Source: JBKQVT01 sp963727245
GTDB lineage: Bacteria > Planctomycetota > Planctomycetia > Pirellulales > Thermoguttaceae
Assembly: GCA_963727245.1 (NCBI GenBank)
Contig: CAVSFO010000018.1
Coordinates: 310,001-374,000, forward strand
DNA: 64,000 nt
Direction of reading: 5' to 3'
Made by a program: the position numbers and the translations under genes. The notes beneath the pieces were generated by a model. The model searched no databases. It worked only from the letters and a program-made list of their open reading frames with translations, and was not told where the DNA came from. Shown piece by piece: positions 29,277 through 39,286 of the stretch; position 1 is the stretch's first letter, and every line of letters starts with the position of its first letter.

Positions 29277-30512
29277 GTGAGCGAGCCCATCCTTTCGCAC
29301 ACCCTTCCCAACGGCCTCGTGTTGGTCGCCGAGCCCATCCCGTCGCTGCAATCGGCCGCCTTCTCCTTCCTGACGCCGGCCGGCAGCGTCTTCGATCCGC
29401 CCGAGCGGAGCGGACTGTGCAGTTTCACTTGCGAGATGACGCTGCGCGGGGCGGGCGACCGCGACGGCCGCCAGTTCATTCTCGACTTGGACAACCTGGG
29501 CGTCGAACGCCACGAAGGCGTTTCGCCCACCCACGTCAGCTATAGCGGCGCCACGGTGGCCGAGAACCTGCCGGCGGCGCTGGCCATCTACGCCGATTTG
29601 CTGCGGCGTCCGCACCTGCCGGAAGAGCAGTTGGATGCCTGCCGCCAGGTGGTGTTGCAGGACCTGCGGGCGGTCGAGGACGAGCCGGCGGAGAAGGTCA
29701 TGTTCGAGCTGCGCCGCAGCCACTATCCGCATCCCTGGGGCCGCCCGCCGCAAGGCCGGCAGGAGGACCTGGACGCCGCGTCGCTGGACGACCTCCGCGC
29801 CTTCTTCCAGCGTCACTTCCTGCCCAACGGCACGATCCTGGGCGTGGCGGGCCACGTCGCCTGGGAGCCGCTGGTCGAGCTGGCCGGCCAGTTGCTGGGC
29901 GATTGGCAGCCGCAGCCGCCGGCCACCGTCGTCGAGGAGCCCCCCGCCGGCAAGTACCGGCACATCGCCTACGACTCGAAGCAGACGCAGATCGGCATCG
30001 CCTACCGCAGCGTCCCCTACCGGCACGCCGACTATTTCCGCGCCTGGGGCGCCATGGGCGTCCTGAGCGGCGGCATGAGCGCCCGGCTCTTCACCGAGGT
30101 CCGCGAGAAGCGCGGCCTCTGCTACAGCGTGCACGCCTCGTACCACACGCTGCTGGATCGGGGGGCGGTGTTCTGCTACGCCGGCACCAGCGCCGAGCGG
30201 GCCCAGGAAACGCTGGACGTGACCATGAGCGAATTGGTCCGTCTCCGCGCCGGCATCGAGGAGCACGAGCTGGCGCGGCTCAAGGCCCGCATCAAGAGCG
30301 CCTTGATCTTGCAGCAGGAATCGAGTTCCGCGCGGAGTTCGGGGCTGGCGCGCGACTGGTATCACCTCGGCCGCGCCCGCACCCTCGACGAGGTGGGCCG
30401 GCTGATCGACGAGCTGACCTGCGCCGACATCAACGACTATTTGGCCGGCCATCCGCCGCAGGATTTCACCGTGGTCACGCTGGGCCCCGCCGCCTTGGAG
30501 GTGCGAGAGTGA
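29277..30512 (+). CDS. M16-family peptidase-like subunit, probably inactive
   Basis: A 411-residue insulinase-fold protein. At the position of the zinc motif HXXEH it has CSFTCEMTL, so the metal-binding histidines are gone. The C-terminal half keeps the substrate-binding RLFTEVREKRGLCYSVHASY. Such degenerate partners pair with an active subunit, here encoded by the next gene, which overlaps by 4 bp. GTG 29277 starts the conserved SHTLPNGLVLVAEP. Confidence 0.85.
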   Translation: MSEPILSHTLPNGLVLVAEPIPSLQSAAFSFLTPAGSVFDPPERSGLCSFTCEMTLRGAGDRDGRQFILDLDNLGVERHEGVSPTHVSYSGATVAENLPAALAIYADLLRRPHLPEEQLDACRQVVLQDLRAVEDEPAEKVMFELRRSHYPHPWGRPPQGRQEDLDAASLDDLRAFFQRHFLPNGTILGVAGHVAWEPLVELAGQLLGDWQPQPPATVVEEPPAGKYRHIAYDSKQTQIGIAYRSVPYRHADYFRAWGAMGVLSGGMSARLFTEVREKRGLCYSVHASYHTLLDRGAVFCYAGTSAERAQETLDVTMSELVRLRAGIEEHELARLKARIKSALILQQESSSARSSGLARDWYHLGRARTLDEVGRLIDELTCADINDYLAGHPPQDFTVVTLGPAALEVRE

Positions 30513-31725
30513 AGTTTCTGACTCACGTCCTGGAAAACGGCTTGGAAATCGTGGCCGAGTGCAACGCCGAGGCCCACTCCACGGCCCTGGGCTACTTTGT
30601 CAAGACCGGCGCCCGCGACGAGACCGCGGTGGTGGCCGGCGTCAGCCATTTCCTCGAGCACATGATGTTCAAGGGGACGCCCAGCCGCTCGGCCGACCAG
30701 GTCAACCGCGAGTTCGATGAGATGGGGGCCCATTACAACGCCGGCACCAGCGAAGAGAACACCATCTACTACGCGGCCGTGCTGCCGGAACACCAGGACC
30801 GCGCCGTGGCCCTGCTGGGCGACATCCTTCGCCCCTCGCTCCGCCAGGAGGATTTCGACACCGAGAAGCAAGTGATCCTGGAAGAGATCCGCATGTACGA
30901 GGACCAGCCGCCGTTCGGGGCCGACGACAAGTGCCGCGCCGCCTTCTTCGGCAGCCACCCGCTCGGCCACAGCGTGCTGGGCACCGCCGCCAGCGTCGGC
31001 GCCCTTTCGGTGGCCGACATGCGGGCCTATTTTCAGCGCCGCTACAGCCCGGAAAACATCACCCTGGCCGCCGCCGGCCGGATCGACTTCGACGGCCTGG
31101 TCGCCGCCGCCCAGGCGGCCTGCGGCCGCTGGGAGCGCGGCGCCAGCTCCCGCCTGGTCGAGCCGGCCCAACCGCAGTCCGCCCTCATCACGCTCACCAA
31201 GGCGTCGGCCACCCAGCACTACGTCTTGCAACTTGCCGCCGGACCCGACGCCGCCGCCGCGGACCGCTACGCCGCCAAGCTGCTAGCCACCGTCCTGGGC
31301 GACGATTCCGGCAGCCGGCTTTACTGGGAGCTGGTCGATCCGGGCCTGGCCGAGCTATGCGAGTTGAACCACCATGAATACGAAGGCGCCGGCATCTTCA
31401 TCACGTACATGAGCTGCGCCCGGAGGCGGCGGCCGAAAACCTCTCCGCCATCGCCGGCGTCTATCGCCGCGCCGCCGCCGAGGGCATCATGCCCGCCGAA
31501 TTGGAGCAAGCCAAGAGCAAGGTCCGCTCGCGGTTGGTGCTTTCCAGCGAGCGGCCGCGCGGCCGGCTGTTTTCGGTGGGCAGCGACTGGCTTTATCGCC
31601 GCGAGTACCGGCCTGTGGCCGAGGAGCTTGCCACGATTGCCGCCGTCAGCCTCGACGACGTGTCGGCCGTGTTGGCCAAGTATCCGCTGGAGCGAAACGC
31701 GACGATCACCATCGGCCCGGGATAG
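30509..31725 (+). CDS. M16-family zinc peptidase, active subunit, frameshifted
   Basis: The active partner of the preceding gene. The zinc motif is intact in SHFLEHMMFKG, and the third ligand lies in TEKQVILEEIRMYEDQP. The C-terminal domain shows SRLYWELVDPGLAE. Near 31420 the frame changes. Adding one C to the run in TGCGCCCGG would restore SCAPEAAAENL and the rest of the domain to 31725, so this looks like a homopolymer error. It overlaps the stop of the upstream gene (GTGA). Confidence 0.85.
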
Positions 31726-31765
31726 CGGATTCACGGGCCGTCGCCCGCGCTCTGTTCATGTCCGG

Positions 31766-32101
31766 TTACAGAAATTCCAGGTGGTCGGCCATTTCTGCCG
31801 CGGTAAGGCATTCTGCGAGGATGACCAGGCCGCGGACCGCTTCGCCCACGGTCCGCAGTCCTTTTGGGATGAACACAATCCCAGCGTGGTGGACGCCGCG
31901 GCCGTGCAGCCGTAAGAAGTCGGCGTCATGGGTCACCACCACGCGGCCGCCCAGCCGGGCGGCGGCCAACTGCAACTCGTCGCTGGCCGTCAAGAGTTCG
32001 GCCTCGGCCGACGTGGTCACATCGATGCCGCGGCGACGCAGGCCGCCGGCGACCGCGGGATCGACGTTTTCATCCAGGTGGAAGCGGAGCGTCGGCGGCA
32101 T
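31766..32101 (-). CDS. DUF5615 PIN-like protein (probable toxin)
   Basis: A 111-residue protein with a PIN-like (Mut7-C-type) arrangement of acidic residues: FHLDENVDPAVAGGLRRRGI at the start, LLTASDELQLAAA, and VVVTHDADFLRL. Such proteins are predicted ribonucleases paired with DUF433 proteins. Its start overlaps the end of the DUF433 gene by about 32 bp, as expected for a two-gene toxin-antitoxin operon. Toxicity is inferred only from the family. Confidence 0.8.
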   Translation of the reverse strand: MPPTLRFHLDENVDPAVAGGLRRRGIDVTTSAEAELLTASDELQLAAARLGGRVVVTHDADFLRLHGRGVHHAGIVFIPKGLRTVGEAVRGLVILAECLTAAEMADHLEFL

Positions 32102-32408
32102 CGTTGCCCATCAGCTTTTCGAGGAGTTTCAACGGCGTCCTGACGCGAAGCGATTCGGCCAGCGCGGCGTCTTCCCGCATCGACTGCCGGATGGCATCGC
32201 CGTGGTCGTGGTAATAAGCCAGGGCAGCGTAAACGTCGCCCAACGTCAGTTGCGGAAAGCGCGCGACGATCTCGTCGGGCGAAAGCCCCTGGCGCTCGTG
32301 CCAAACGGCAACGTCCTCGACGCGAATACGATGCCCGGCGATCCGCGGCTTCCCGCCGCAAACCCCAGGAGTGCTTTCGATATGTTCGGAAATGACGGGC
32401 AGGACCAC
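32070..32408 (-). CDS. DUF433 protein (probable antitoxin)
   Basis: A 112-residue protein with the DUF433 signature GVCGGKPRIAGHRIRVEDVA and a helix-turn-helix-like LSPDEIVARFPQLTLGDVYA. It is predicted to bind DNA and neutralise the DUF5615 partner encoded just downstream. The C-terminal 40 residues are an extension beyond the core domain. Confidence 0.8.
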   Translation of the reverse strand: MVLPVISEHIESTPGVCGGKPRIAGHRIRVEDVAVWHERQGLSPDEIVARFPQLTLGDVYAALAYYHDHGDAIRQSMREDAALAESLRVRTPLKLLEKLMGNDAADAPLPPG

Positions 32409-32778
32409 TGGCCAACCTCGAAATGGTTACACCACCATTCTACCACCCCGCTGACGGACCGACAAGGACAAGAAGAAGGAGAGGGGGAGGCATGAAACGG
32501 CAACGTCTCTGTTTCCCCGATGTTCTTCGCACTCCCAGCCGGGGAAACCCGGAGACAGACCATGCCGAAGCCTATCCCACGGCGCCGCCCCTTGGCTCTA
32601 CTCACGCCCAGAGCCGTTCCTGGCATGGTGTTCAATTATCACCCCTTGCTCAGTTGGCCAAGATCAGTGGTGTCCCGTTTCATGCCCGTTTCGCCTCCCT
32701 GGTTGAGGGCCACCTCCAATCTCCCGGCACATCCGCGCCGGAGAGCGGCAAACCACGGCTCACTTTCTGCCTTATCCT
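32409..32778. other. Intergenic region, no gene seen
   Basis: About 370 bp between a toxin-antitoxin pair and a WD40-like gene. I see no gene or clear repeat. Short open frames here lack family features. Confidence 0.5.
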
Positions 32779-33998
32779 TCATTCTCTCGTGGGAATCGAG
32801 CCCCCCGCCGTTCCTGCGATCCAAACTCGGCGGACTAGCACATCCCACCTGCGTCGAGTCCAGTATACGCCACAAGCGCACAAACACCACACAAGTACCA
32901 TCCACACGAACGTCGACCATGGCATCCATCGCTCCGTTGTCCCGGGAACGAAAAAGGTGGTCGGATCATCCATTGAAAACGGGTTCCAAAGCGAAAGATG
33001 TTCGGAACTGGTTCCAATCGCCAGAACGCTCTTTCGGGGCGACCAAGCCAGGCTACTAACGTCGGAAGCGAGCCGGTACTCGCTGACCTTCTTACCCGCG
33101 CGAACGTCCACCACCACGACTGTCTTTGCGTCGGTAATTCCAGCAAGCCACTTTCCATCGGACGAAAATACCAACCGGCCATTCGGTAAATCGTCATACA
33201 TGAAACGCCCCTGGCCTCGCGCAGGATCATATAGGACTAGACGCCCCTTCTCTGCAATCGCAAGCGTATTGTCGCAAGTTGAAAACGCTATATTCGTGAT
33301 CTCCGACCTCGATCTGAACGGTTTGAACTCGTTCTTGCGCATTCCGTTGTTCGAGTTCCAAAAGACGACTTCTTCTGGGGAAGCCGTAGCGAGAATGCGA
33401 TCGTCGAACGAAAACGAAACAAAAAGAGCCTCTCCATTGGTCACCGAGCTTTGTGTTGATTGAACAAAGCGACGATTTGTCACCTGGGATGAATACGTCT
33501 ACATGGTCGCATGCGCTTGCCGCGACCATGTCGGTGACTTGCCCACCGACCATAGCTGTCGCAAGGTTTGGTATCTTGTAGGACTTATGTTGTAGACGAC
33601 CTTGGGCGAGCTCGAACTCGTCAGCCGTCGGCGCTCCAAGGTGACGAACGAGTACGCGCATTCCTCCGATGGACAAGCACGAGTTTCTCCAGCACCTGGC
33701 CCGCTCGACGAGTCCAATCACCCTCTCGAACCCACTGGCTTGCCATTGCAGGCTCATCTGCAGTTGTTAGATCCTTAATCGAAAGTGTCGAAACGAACTT
33801 GTTCACATAAGCCTTCCCCGCTACTCCAGCATCTTGACCATCCAGGCGCAGAACAGCAAGGTGCCCGCCATCCTCCAAGAAGGCAACACTCGTAACTAGC
33901 GACACAACCTTCGGATTAAAATGCGACGTTGTGCAAAAACTGACAATAATTCCAAATAACGCCGTGGCGAACAGTAGCTGGGTGATGGAAAACTGCAT
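32779..33998 (-). CDS. WD40-like repeat membrane protein, broken into three frames
   Basis: The N-terminus has a membrane segment (SITQLLFATALFGIIVSFC) followed by beta-propeller-like phrases: TSVAFLEDGGHLAVLRLDG, SFSFDDRILATASPEEVVFW, LVFSSDGKWLAGITDAKTV and LAWSPRKSVLAIGTSSEHLSLW. A second membrane segment lies near the C-terminus. Reading the whole protein needs two frame changes, near 33650 and 33485. Base composition is clearly lower in GC than the surroundings. It may be a decaying acquired gene or carry sequence errors. Confidence 0.65.
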
Positions 33999-34622
33999 GG
34001 GCGAATCAACCGAAGCTCAGTCTAACTTTGCCTTGCGAAATCGCGAAGGATGCATCATGAACAAGATCAAACGGCGCACCTGCGTTGCCACTCAGTTCTC
34101 CGGCGAGGCTTCCGCACTGGCTGGTTTGTCTCGTTCTTGGCGAAATCAGCGACAACTGCGGCCGCCCTCTCGTCCTGCGTCGCCCCCGTTCCGCGACCGT
34201 CGCAACCGCAGTCAAACAGCGGTTCGCGGCCCCGGTCCGTCATTGTACATCGCGGCGGTGCAAGAACGGGAGTATACCGCCGTGGGGCTTGGGATGCCAA
34301 GGGATTAGGAAACAGGAATCAGGGGCCAGGGGCCGGGGGCCAGGGACGACCCCCTCACCCCCTGCCCCTCTCCCGAAGGGAGAGGGGTGATGTTTTCCCG
34401 CCCTCCGCCTTAGCTCAGTGGCGCTGCCGGATTATCCGGTGGCTGACGCCACCGGCTCGGGTCCTTTGTTTTCCTTCCGCCCTCCGCCCTCCGCCCTCCA
34501 CCTTAGTTCAGTGGCGCCGCCGGGTTATCCGGTGGCTGACGCCACCGGCTCGGGTCCTTTGTTTTCCTTCCGCTTTCCGCCTTCCGCCCTCTGCCCTCCG
34601 CCTTAGCTCAGTGGCGCCCGGG
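33999..34622. repeat. Spacer ending in three tandem units of 75-100 bp
   Basis: From about 34410 three head-to-tail units of 75-100 bp each contain CTTAGCTCAGTGGCG, a TCCGGTGGCTGACGCCACCGG hairpin and a CTTTGTTTTCC plus CCGCCCTCCGCC stretch. They run on into the end of the ATPase gene (to about 34680). A CCCTCTCCCGAAGGGAGAGG hairpin lies near 34370. The first 300 bp show no gene. Confidence 0.75.
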
Positions 34623-36187
34623 TTATCCGGTGGCTGACGCCACCGGCTCGGGCCCTTTGTTTTCCCTCCGCCCTCCCCTGGCCCCTGGCCCCTGGTCCCT
34701 GGTCCCCGCGCCGACGCCGCGATCGAAGGCCGCCTGGTCGCGCTGATAGACCGCCAACACGGCCTCGAATGTGCCGCTGGAAATCTCCCACACCGGCTGG
34801 TCGTCGCTGTGAGCGTTGCAGTGCATCGTGAACAAGCGATACATGAACTTGAACAGATGACGCGGCGCCCGCAACGTCGCCAAAGCGTCCTTGAGCCGAC
34901 GGTCGTCGATCGAGTGCTCGAACAGCGCGGCCAACGCGGGCGATTTGCCCTCGGCCGCACACGCCTTCAGCCGGGCATTGGCCAGGTCGTAGAGCGACTG
35001 GCCGGTCCACTCCAGCGAGCGGACCAGGTTCTGCTTGTCCAAGCGGGCCCGCTGGTGGAAATCGCGGTCCTCGCGATCCAACTGCCGCTCCAACTCGATC
35101 GGCAGCAGCAGCTTCACCCCCATGCCCGGATGCTTGAGAAACTTGTTGTCCAGCATGGGCCAGATCATTGCCTGCATCAAATCGGTGGAGCCGTTGATCA
35201 GATAGGGCTCGTCAACGCGGTCCACCAGGACCACGATGCCTTCGAGATGAAGCGAGCGGAGCACCCCCTGGAGCTTGCCCAGCAAGGCGTAGCGGTCGTC
35301 GGTCCGCTGCGCGGCGGGCAGCGGCTGGCCGACAAGCTGGCCGCCGGGAAACTGCATGAGCATCCGCCGCAGCAGGTTCACGTGGCGATCCAAGACGCGG
35401 GTATTGCGGGCGACGCGCCAAGCCCGCCAGGACCAGCTCAGCAACCGCCACAGCCGCGGCGCCCAGCCGGCGGCAATGGCCAGCCACGGCCAGACGTGGC
35501 CGAACCAATGCCAGTTGTAGCGGAACACCACGGCCGCGACCGCGGCCGTCACGGCGATCCCCAGGGCGAGGTCCCAGTGCGACCGCCACACGCGATAGCG
35601 GAGCTTGCGGCGGAGCCGGCCCCAGCGCTGCCGGGGACTTTCGGCGGTCGATTGATCGTAGCAGGCCGCCAGCAGCAGCACGTCGCGGGCCTGGCTGCGG
35701 TCCAGGGCCTCGATGGGCAGCGGTTCGTCGCGGGCAGCCGGATGCCGGGCCTCCTTGACCTCCAGCACCCGGTCGATCAATTGCGTCACCGCCAGGGCCA
35801 GGATGGCATCGATGTGGTCCCAGAGCCGCCAATGGGTGAGCATCCGCTCGGCCCGGCGGCCGCGCCGGAAAAGCGGTCGCGAAAGCGGTCCAGGAACGGA
35901 TTGAAGTCGTCGTACTGGACCACGAAGACCTGCCGCTCGGGATGGTCGGCGTTGTATTCCGTCAGGCGGTAGGCGATCTGCAGCCGCAAGGCCGTCTTGC
36001 CCGAGCCCTTCTCGCCAAAGACCACCGAAGTGGCCGGCTCGGTCGGATCGCCGTAGATCTTGTCCCAGGCCGGATGATAGGTATTGCGGATGCAGGAACT
36101 CTTGAAGACCAGGTCGGTCTGGGCGTCTTCGTCGGCGAACGGGTTGCTCGTGATGCCGTGATGATCGAGAAACTGCTGGATCTTCAT
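34623..36187 (-). CDS. KAP-like P-loop ATPase with membrane segments, frameshifted
   Basis: A large ATPase. The N-terminal part has Walker A SVVFGEKGSGKTALRL and VFVVQYDDFNPFLDRF. After the break come two membrane segments (LALGIAVTAAVAAVVF and VWPWLAIAAGWAP) and the Walker B-like GIVVLVDRVDEPYLI. The frame changes near 35868; one more A in the run GGAAAAGC would give RFFRRGRRAERM and join the halves. The ATG at 36187 is used. The last 30 residues are encoded by repeat sequence. The role is unknown; KAP proteins are often tied to membrane complexes or defence. Confidence 0.7.
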
Positions 36188-36255
36188 CAGTGGCTCCTGC
36201 ACCCTTTCCGGCCGTGCTCGTGCCGTGGTTCAGATCGGACTGAAGCACGGCGACA

Positions 36256-37002
36256 CTACGATGGCTTAAACAAGACCCAACAGAAGACGCCCACAAGCAC
36301 CACGACGGCGACAACGAGCGTCACGACAACAAGGATGTCCTTGGTGCGCCGGACACGCGGAGCTTTGGGGCGTGTCACGTGCGTAACGGGTGTGGCCACG
36401 TCGGCGGTGGCGGTCTCAGCCACAGGGGAGGGAGCGGCCGCTTCCTGGGCGCGGAGTTCGGCGAACACGCCGCTGGCCTCCCGCCAGTCGCGCCAGCCTT
36501 CCCGCCACACGAGTGAATCGCCACTGATGCGGCCTTCGGCCAGCCAGCTCCGCATGATGTCGGCGCCAGCGGGACCGAATTGGCCTCCGGAGGGAGGGCG
36601 GACATACCACACCACCTCGCCCGCCTCCGCCAGCGGATCGACCGCCGGCCGGGCCGCCACGCCCGACGAGACCGACGGCACGGGCCCCGTGGGCGCGGAG
36701 ACGATCGGCACGGGGCTGGAAACTACCGCCGCCGGGGCCGCCTCCGAATTCGGCGCGGAGATCGTGATCGAAACCGCGTCCGAGGGCGAATCGTCCTCGG
36801 CGCCCTCGCCGGGCGTCATCTCCGGCGTCCCCCCTGGAGCCGGCTCGCCCGGCGAAGCACCCGGGCCGCGATCGCTGGGGCGGGTGCTCTCCAAGGGAAT
36901 CTGGATCTTCGCGCCGCAGAACGGACAAATCCCTTTCCGGCCCGCCTGGAACTTCTTGACGTTCAGCTTATGCCCGTTCGGGCAAAAAAAGCGAATACCC
37001 AT
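36256..37002 (-). CDS. Zinc-ribbon and GYF-like (DUF4339) membrane protein
   Basis: A 248-residue planctomycete-type protein. It has an N-terminal zinc ribbon (CPNGHKLNV, then CPFCGAKI), a disordered Pro/Ser linker, a GYF_2-type domain (VVWYVRPPSGGQFGPAGADI, then WREGWRDWREA), and a C-terminal membrane anchor (ILVVVTLVVAVVVLVGVFCW). It is probably a membrane-bound adaptor that binds peptides. The function is not known. ATG 37002 puts the zinc ribbon at the very start, as in the family. Confidence 0.78.
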   Translation of the reverse strand: MGIRFFCPNGHKLNVKKFQAGRKGICPFCGAKIQIPLESTRPSDRGPGASPGEPAPGGTPEMTPGEGAEDDSPSDAVSITISAPNSEAAPAAVVSSPVPIVSAPTGPVPSVSSGVAARPAVDPLAEAGEVVWYVRPPSGGQFGPAGADIMRSWLAEGRISGDSLVWREGWRDWREASGVFAELRAQEAAAPSPVAETATADVATPVTHVTRPKAPRVRRTKDILVVVTLVVAVVVLVGVFCWVLFKPS

Positions 37003-37220
37003 AGCCCCTATTATAACGCCCCCAGGTTGCTTGGGAAGTTGGCTGGGCGAGGCGGATTCGCGTACTGGCACCGGGTGGGAATGGCCTGTTTGGGGCCCTT
37101 GCAATCGGCGTGGCGGCCGCTATATTCAGGGCCTGGGCCGCAAATCCCGTGCAGGCCACCCAGCTTACTCCCTCCCGACACCCACCCTCCAAAGTTCCCC
37201 CTGACCAGGATGCAAAAACG

Positions 37221-37640
37221 ATGATTGCACACGTGTTTGTCTGCGCAGCCGCGTTGCTGTTGGGCGGCGATGCCGCCGCGTCGAAGTCCCAGAAAACGGA
37301 CAAGTTGGAACTGCTACCTATCGAGCAGAACATCGTCAGTTACACCAATTTCGAGCGGGCCCGCTACGGCCTGCCGCCGCTGGCGGTCGACGCCGGCCTG
37401 ATGCAGTCGGCCCGGCAACATGCCACCTGGATGACCGTGAACCAGTGCCTGGTGCACACGAATCAGCCGGTGGCGGAGAATATCGCCATGGGGCAGCCCA
37501 GCAGCCAGGAAGTGCTGGCGTCGTGGATGGGTTCGCCGGGCCATCGAGCCAACATCCTCGGCGGCTATGGCCACATCGGGGTAGCGGCCTATCGCACGGA
37601 AGCCGGAACCATTTTTTGGTGCCAGCAGTTCCTGCCGTAG
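37221..37640 (+). CDS. CAP-domain (SCP/PR1-like) exported protein
   Basis: A 139-residue protein with a short signal peptide (HVFVCAAALLLGGDAAA) and a CAP domain: NFERARYGLPPLAVDAGLMQ, ARQHATWM, the AENIAMGQPSSQEVLASWM block, and SPGHRANILGGYGHIGVAAY. Secreted CAP proteins bind sterols or cell-wall material in other organisms; here the role is unknown. A strong terminator follows at 37676. Confidence 0.88.
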   Translation: MIAHVFVCAAALLLGGDAAASKSQKTDKLELLPIEQNIVSYTNFERARYGLPPLAVDAGLMQSARQHATWMTVNQCLVHTNQPVAENIAMGQPSSQEVLASWMGSPGHRANILGGYGHIGVAAYRTEAGTIFWCQQFLP

Positions 37641-37675
37641 TGCTTCTTCCACGAAGGGCTCGCTGCCGGATGTCA

Positions 37676-37702
37676 CCCCCCCGTTGCAAACGGGGGGCTT
37701 TT
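37676..37702 (+). terminator. Rho-independent terminator after the CAP gene
   Basis: CCCCCCGTT, a short loop and AACGGGGGG form a stem followed by CTTTT. Confidence 0.75.
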
Positions 37703-37727
37703 GTAGCCGGCAGAAACCTTCTGGAGG

Positions 37728-38525
37728 TCATACTCGCCGTGGGCCGTCATGGGCCGTTGAGGTCCGACTTGTAGAACCGCCCGGCCAGGCCGGGCTCGAA
37801 GTCGGGCCGGCCCGCCAGGCCAGCGATCGGCGCAGAAATTGCAGCGTCAGCTCCTCCAGGACTTCGCGCTCGCCTTCCCGGCCGTAGTAGGCGGAAAGGT
37901 CGATCGGCGCGCCGATGACCGTCCGCACGCGGGCGGGCGTCCGCAGCGCTCCCAGCATGGTGCCGTCGTAGCGTACGCCGCTGCAATAGCAGGGCACCAC
38001 GGGGACGCGCGCTTTCAGGGCGATCAGCGCCGCCCCGGGCCGGCCCGGCATGAGCAACTCCCGGCCGACGTTGATGCGTCCCTCGGGAAAGAGCGCCACC
38101 AACTCGCCTTCCTCGGCGTAGCGGATGGCCATTTTGGTGGCGGCGGTGTCGATGCCGCCGCGGCCGACGGGAATGGCCCGCGTGGTGCGAAAGAACCATG
38201 CCAGCAGCGGATGCTCGCAATACTCCCTGGCCACCATCCAGTGCGTCACCCGTTGGCCGGTGGCCAACTGGATGAACGACGGATCGACCGGGCTGCGATG
38301 GTTGCAGATGATGACCGCGCCCTGCTGCGGCGGGATCGGCATGGCGCCGCGGATTTCCGTGCGCCAGAGAATCCGCGTCAGCAGGCAATTCACGCCGTAG
38401 AGCGTCGCCTGCAGCGGCGTCAGGGGCGAGCGCAGCACCCGCACGACGCCGATAGCCAACAGCGCCAGCCCCAGGGCCGCCAGCAGGCCGGTCGCCAGGA
38501 GATCCGTATCCTCGGGTGAAAGCAT
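37728..38525 (-). CDS. plsC: 1-acyl-glycerol-3-phosphate acyltransferase-like protein
   Basis: A PlsC-family acyltransferase with an N-terminal membrane segment (LLATGLLAALGLALLAIGVV). The catalytic NHRSPVD (H-X4-D), the GRGG region and FPEGRINVG are present. The last 25 residues look wrong for the family, while another frame gives GLAGRPDFEPGLAGRFYKSD and a stop near 37747, so a one-base shift near 37825 is likely. It is next to rimI on the same strand. Confidence 0.85.
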   Translation of the reverse strand: MLSPEDTDLLATGLLAALGLALLAIGVVRVLRSPLTPLQATLYGVNCLLTRILWRTEIRGAMPIPPQQGAVIICNHRSPVDPSFIQLATGQRVTHWMVAREYCEHPLLAWFFRTTRAIPVGRGGIDTAATKMAIRYAEEGELVALFPEGRINVGRELLMPGRPGAALIALKARVPVVPCYCSGVRYDGTMLGALRTPARVRTVIGAPIDLSAYYGREGEREVLEELTLQFLRRSLAWRAGPTSSPAWPGGSTSRTSTAHDGPRRV

Positions 38526-38531
38526 CGAAAG

Positions 38532-39053
38532 TTAGCCGGCCAGCCGCCTGACGCGGTTGGGCGAGTCCGCCTGGACCGTCTTCTCGGCCCGGTAGCGGAA
38601 TTGCAGAAGGTAAGCGTCCTCGGGCGTGTCGTGGTAGTATCCGCGCAGGATCGACACCGCGCGGAAGCCATTTTCGCGGAAGAACAGTTGGGCCGCAAGG
38701 TTCGTCTCCCGGATCTCCAGCACGATGCGGTTGCGTTGCTGCGCCGAGAGCTTGGCGCTGAGCTTGGCCACCATCTGGCTGCCCACGCCGCGGCGCTGAT
38801 ATTCCGGATCGACGGCGAAGTTCAGGACATGAATGCGGTTCTTGAGGAACTCGTAGATCATGAACCCCGCGACGCGGTCCTCGTGCTCGGCCACCATGCC
38901 GATGCAATTGCGCTGCCGCAGGCAGCGGACGAAGTCCTCGTCGATCCAGGGAAACTCGAAGTTCTGCCGCTCGATCTCCAGAACTTCGGGCATGTCGCGG
39001 CGGATCATCCAGCGAATGTGGACGCGGACTTCCTGTTTCTGGTCGGAACGCAT
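38532..39053 (-). CDS. rimI: Ribosomal-protein-alanine N-acetyltransferase
   Basis: A 173-residue GNAT enzyme that acetylates the N-terminus of ribosomal protein bS18 (encoded here at 1683). The RimI features are RRDMPEVLEIERQNFEFPW at the start, NFAVDPEYQRRGVGSQM for acetyl-CoA binding, and ETNLAAQLFFRENGF. The C-terminal YYHDTPEDAYLL is also typical. ATG 39053 is chosen over upstream codons that lack similarity. The gap to plsC is 6 bp, so they are probably co-transcribed. Confidence 0.88.
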   Translation of the reverse strand: MRSDQKQEVRVHIRWMIRRDMPEVLEIERQNFEFPWIDEDFVRCLRQRNCIGMVAEHEDRVAGFMIYEFLKNRIHVLNFAVDPEYQRRGVGSQMVAKLSAKLSAQQRNRIVLEIRETNLAAQLFFRENGFRAVSILRGYYHDTPEDAYLLQFRYRAEKTVQADSPNRVRRLAG

Positions 39054-39286
39054 GGAGGGCCTCCTTCCTTGTCGGCCTGCCACGGCCTCCCGGCAACGTG
39101 ACGTGCATGTCGATGGCGGACGCTTCCCGGCGCCCGGCAACGGGGGCGGCGGCACTCCTGCGACGCCGCCCATGACGCTGCTTCCCGATGGGTCGATACG
39201 GTAGCACAAGCGGCCAATCTCGCCAAGACGAACTCGGCCGGTTTTCCGTCCCCCGGCCCCCGCCGGCTCTGAACATCAGTGCACTG

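Noticed and set aside
32423..33463. Plus-strand frame of 346 codons
   Set aside because: Overlaps the WD40-like gene on the other strand and starts in featureless sequence; no recognisable domain.
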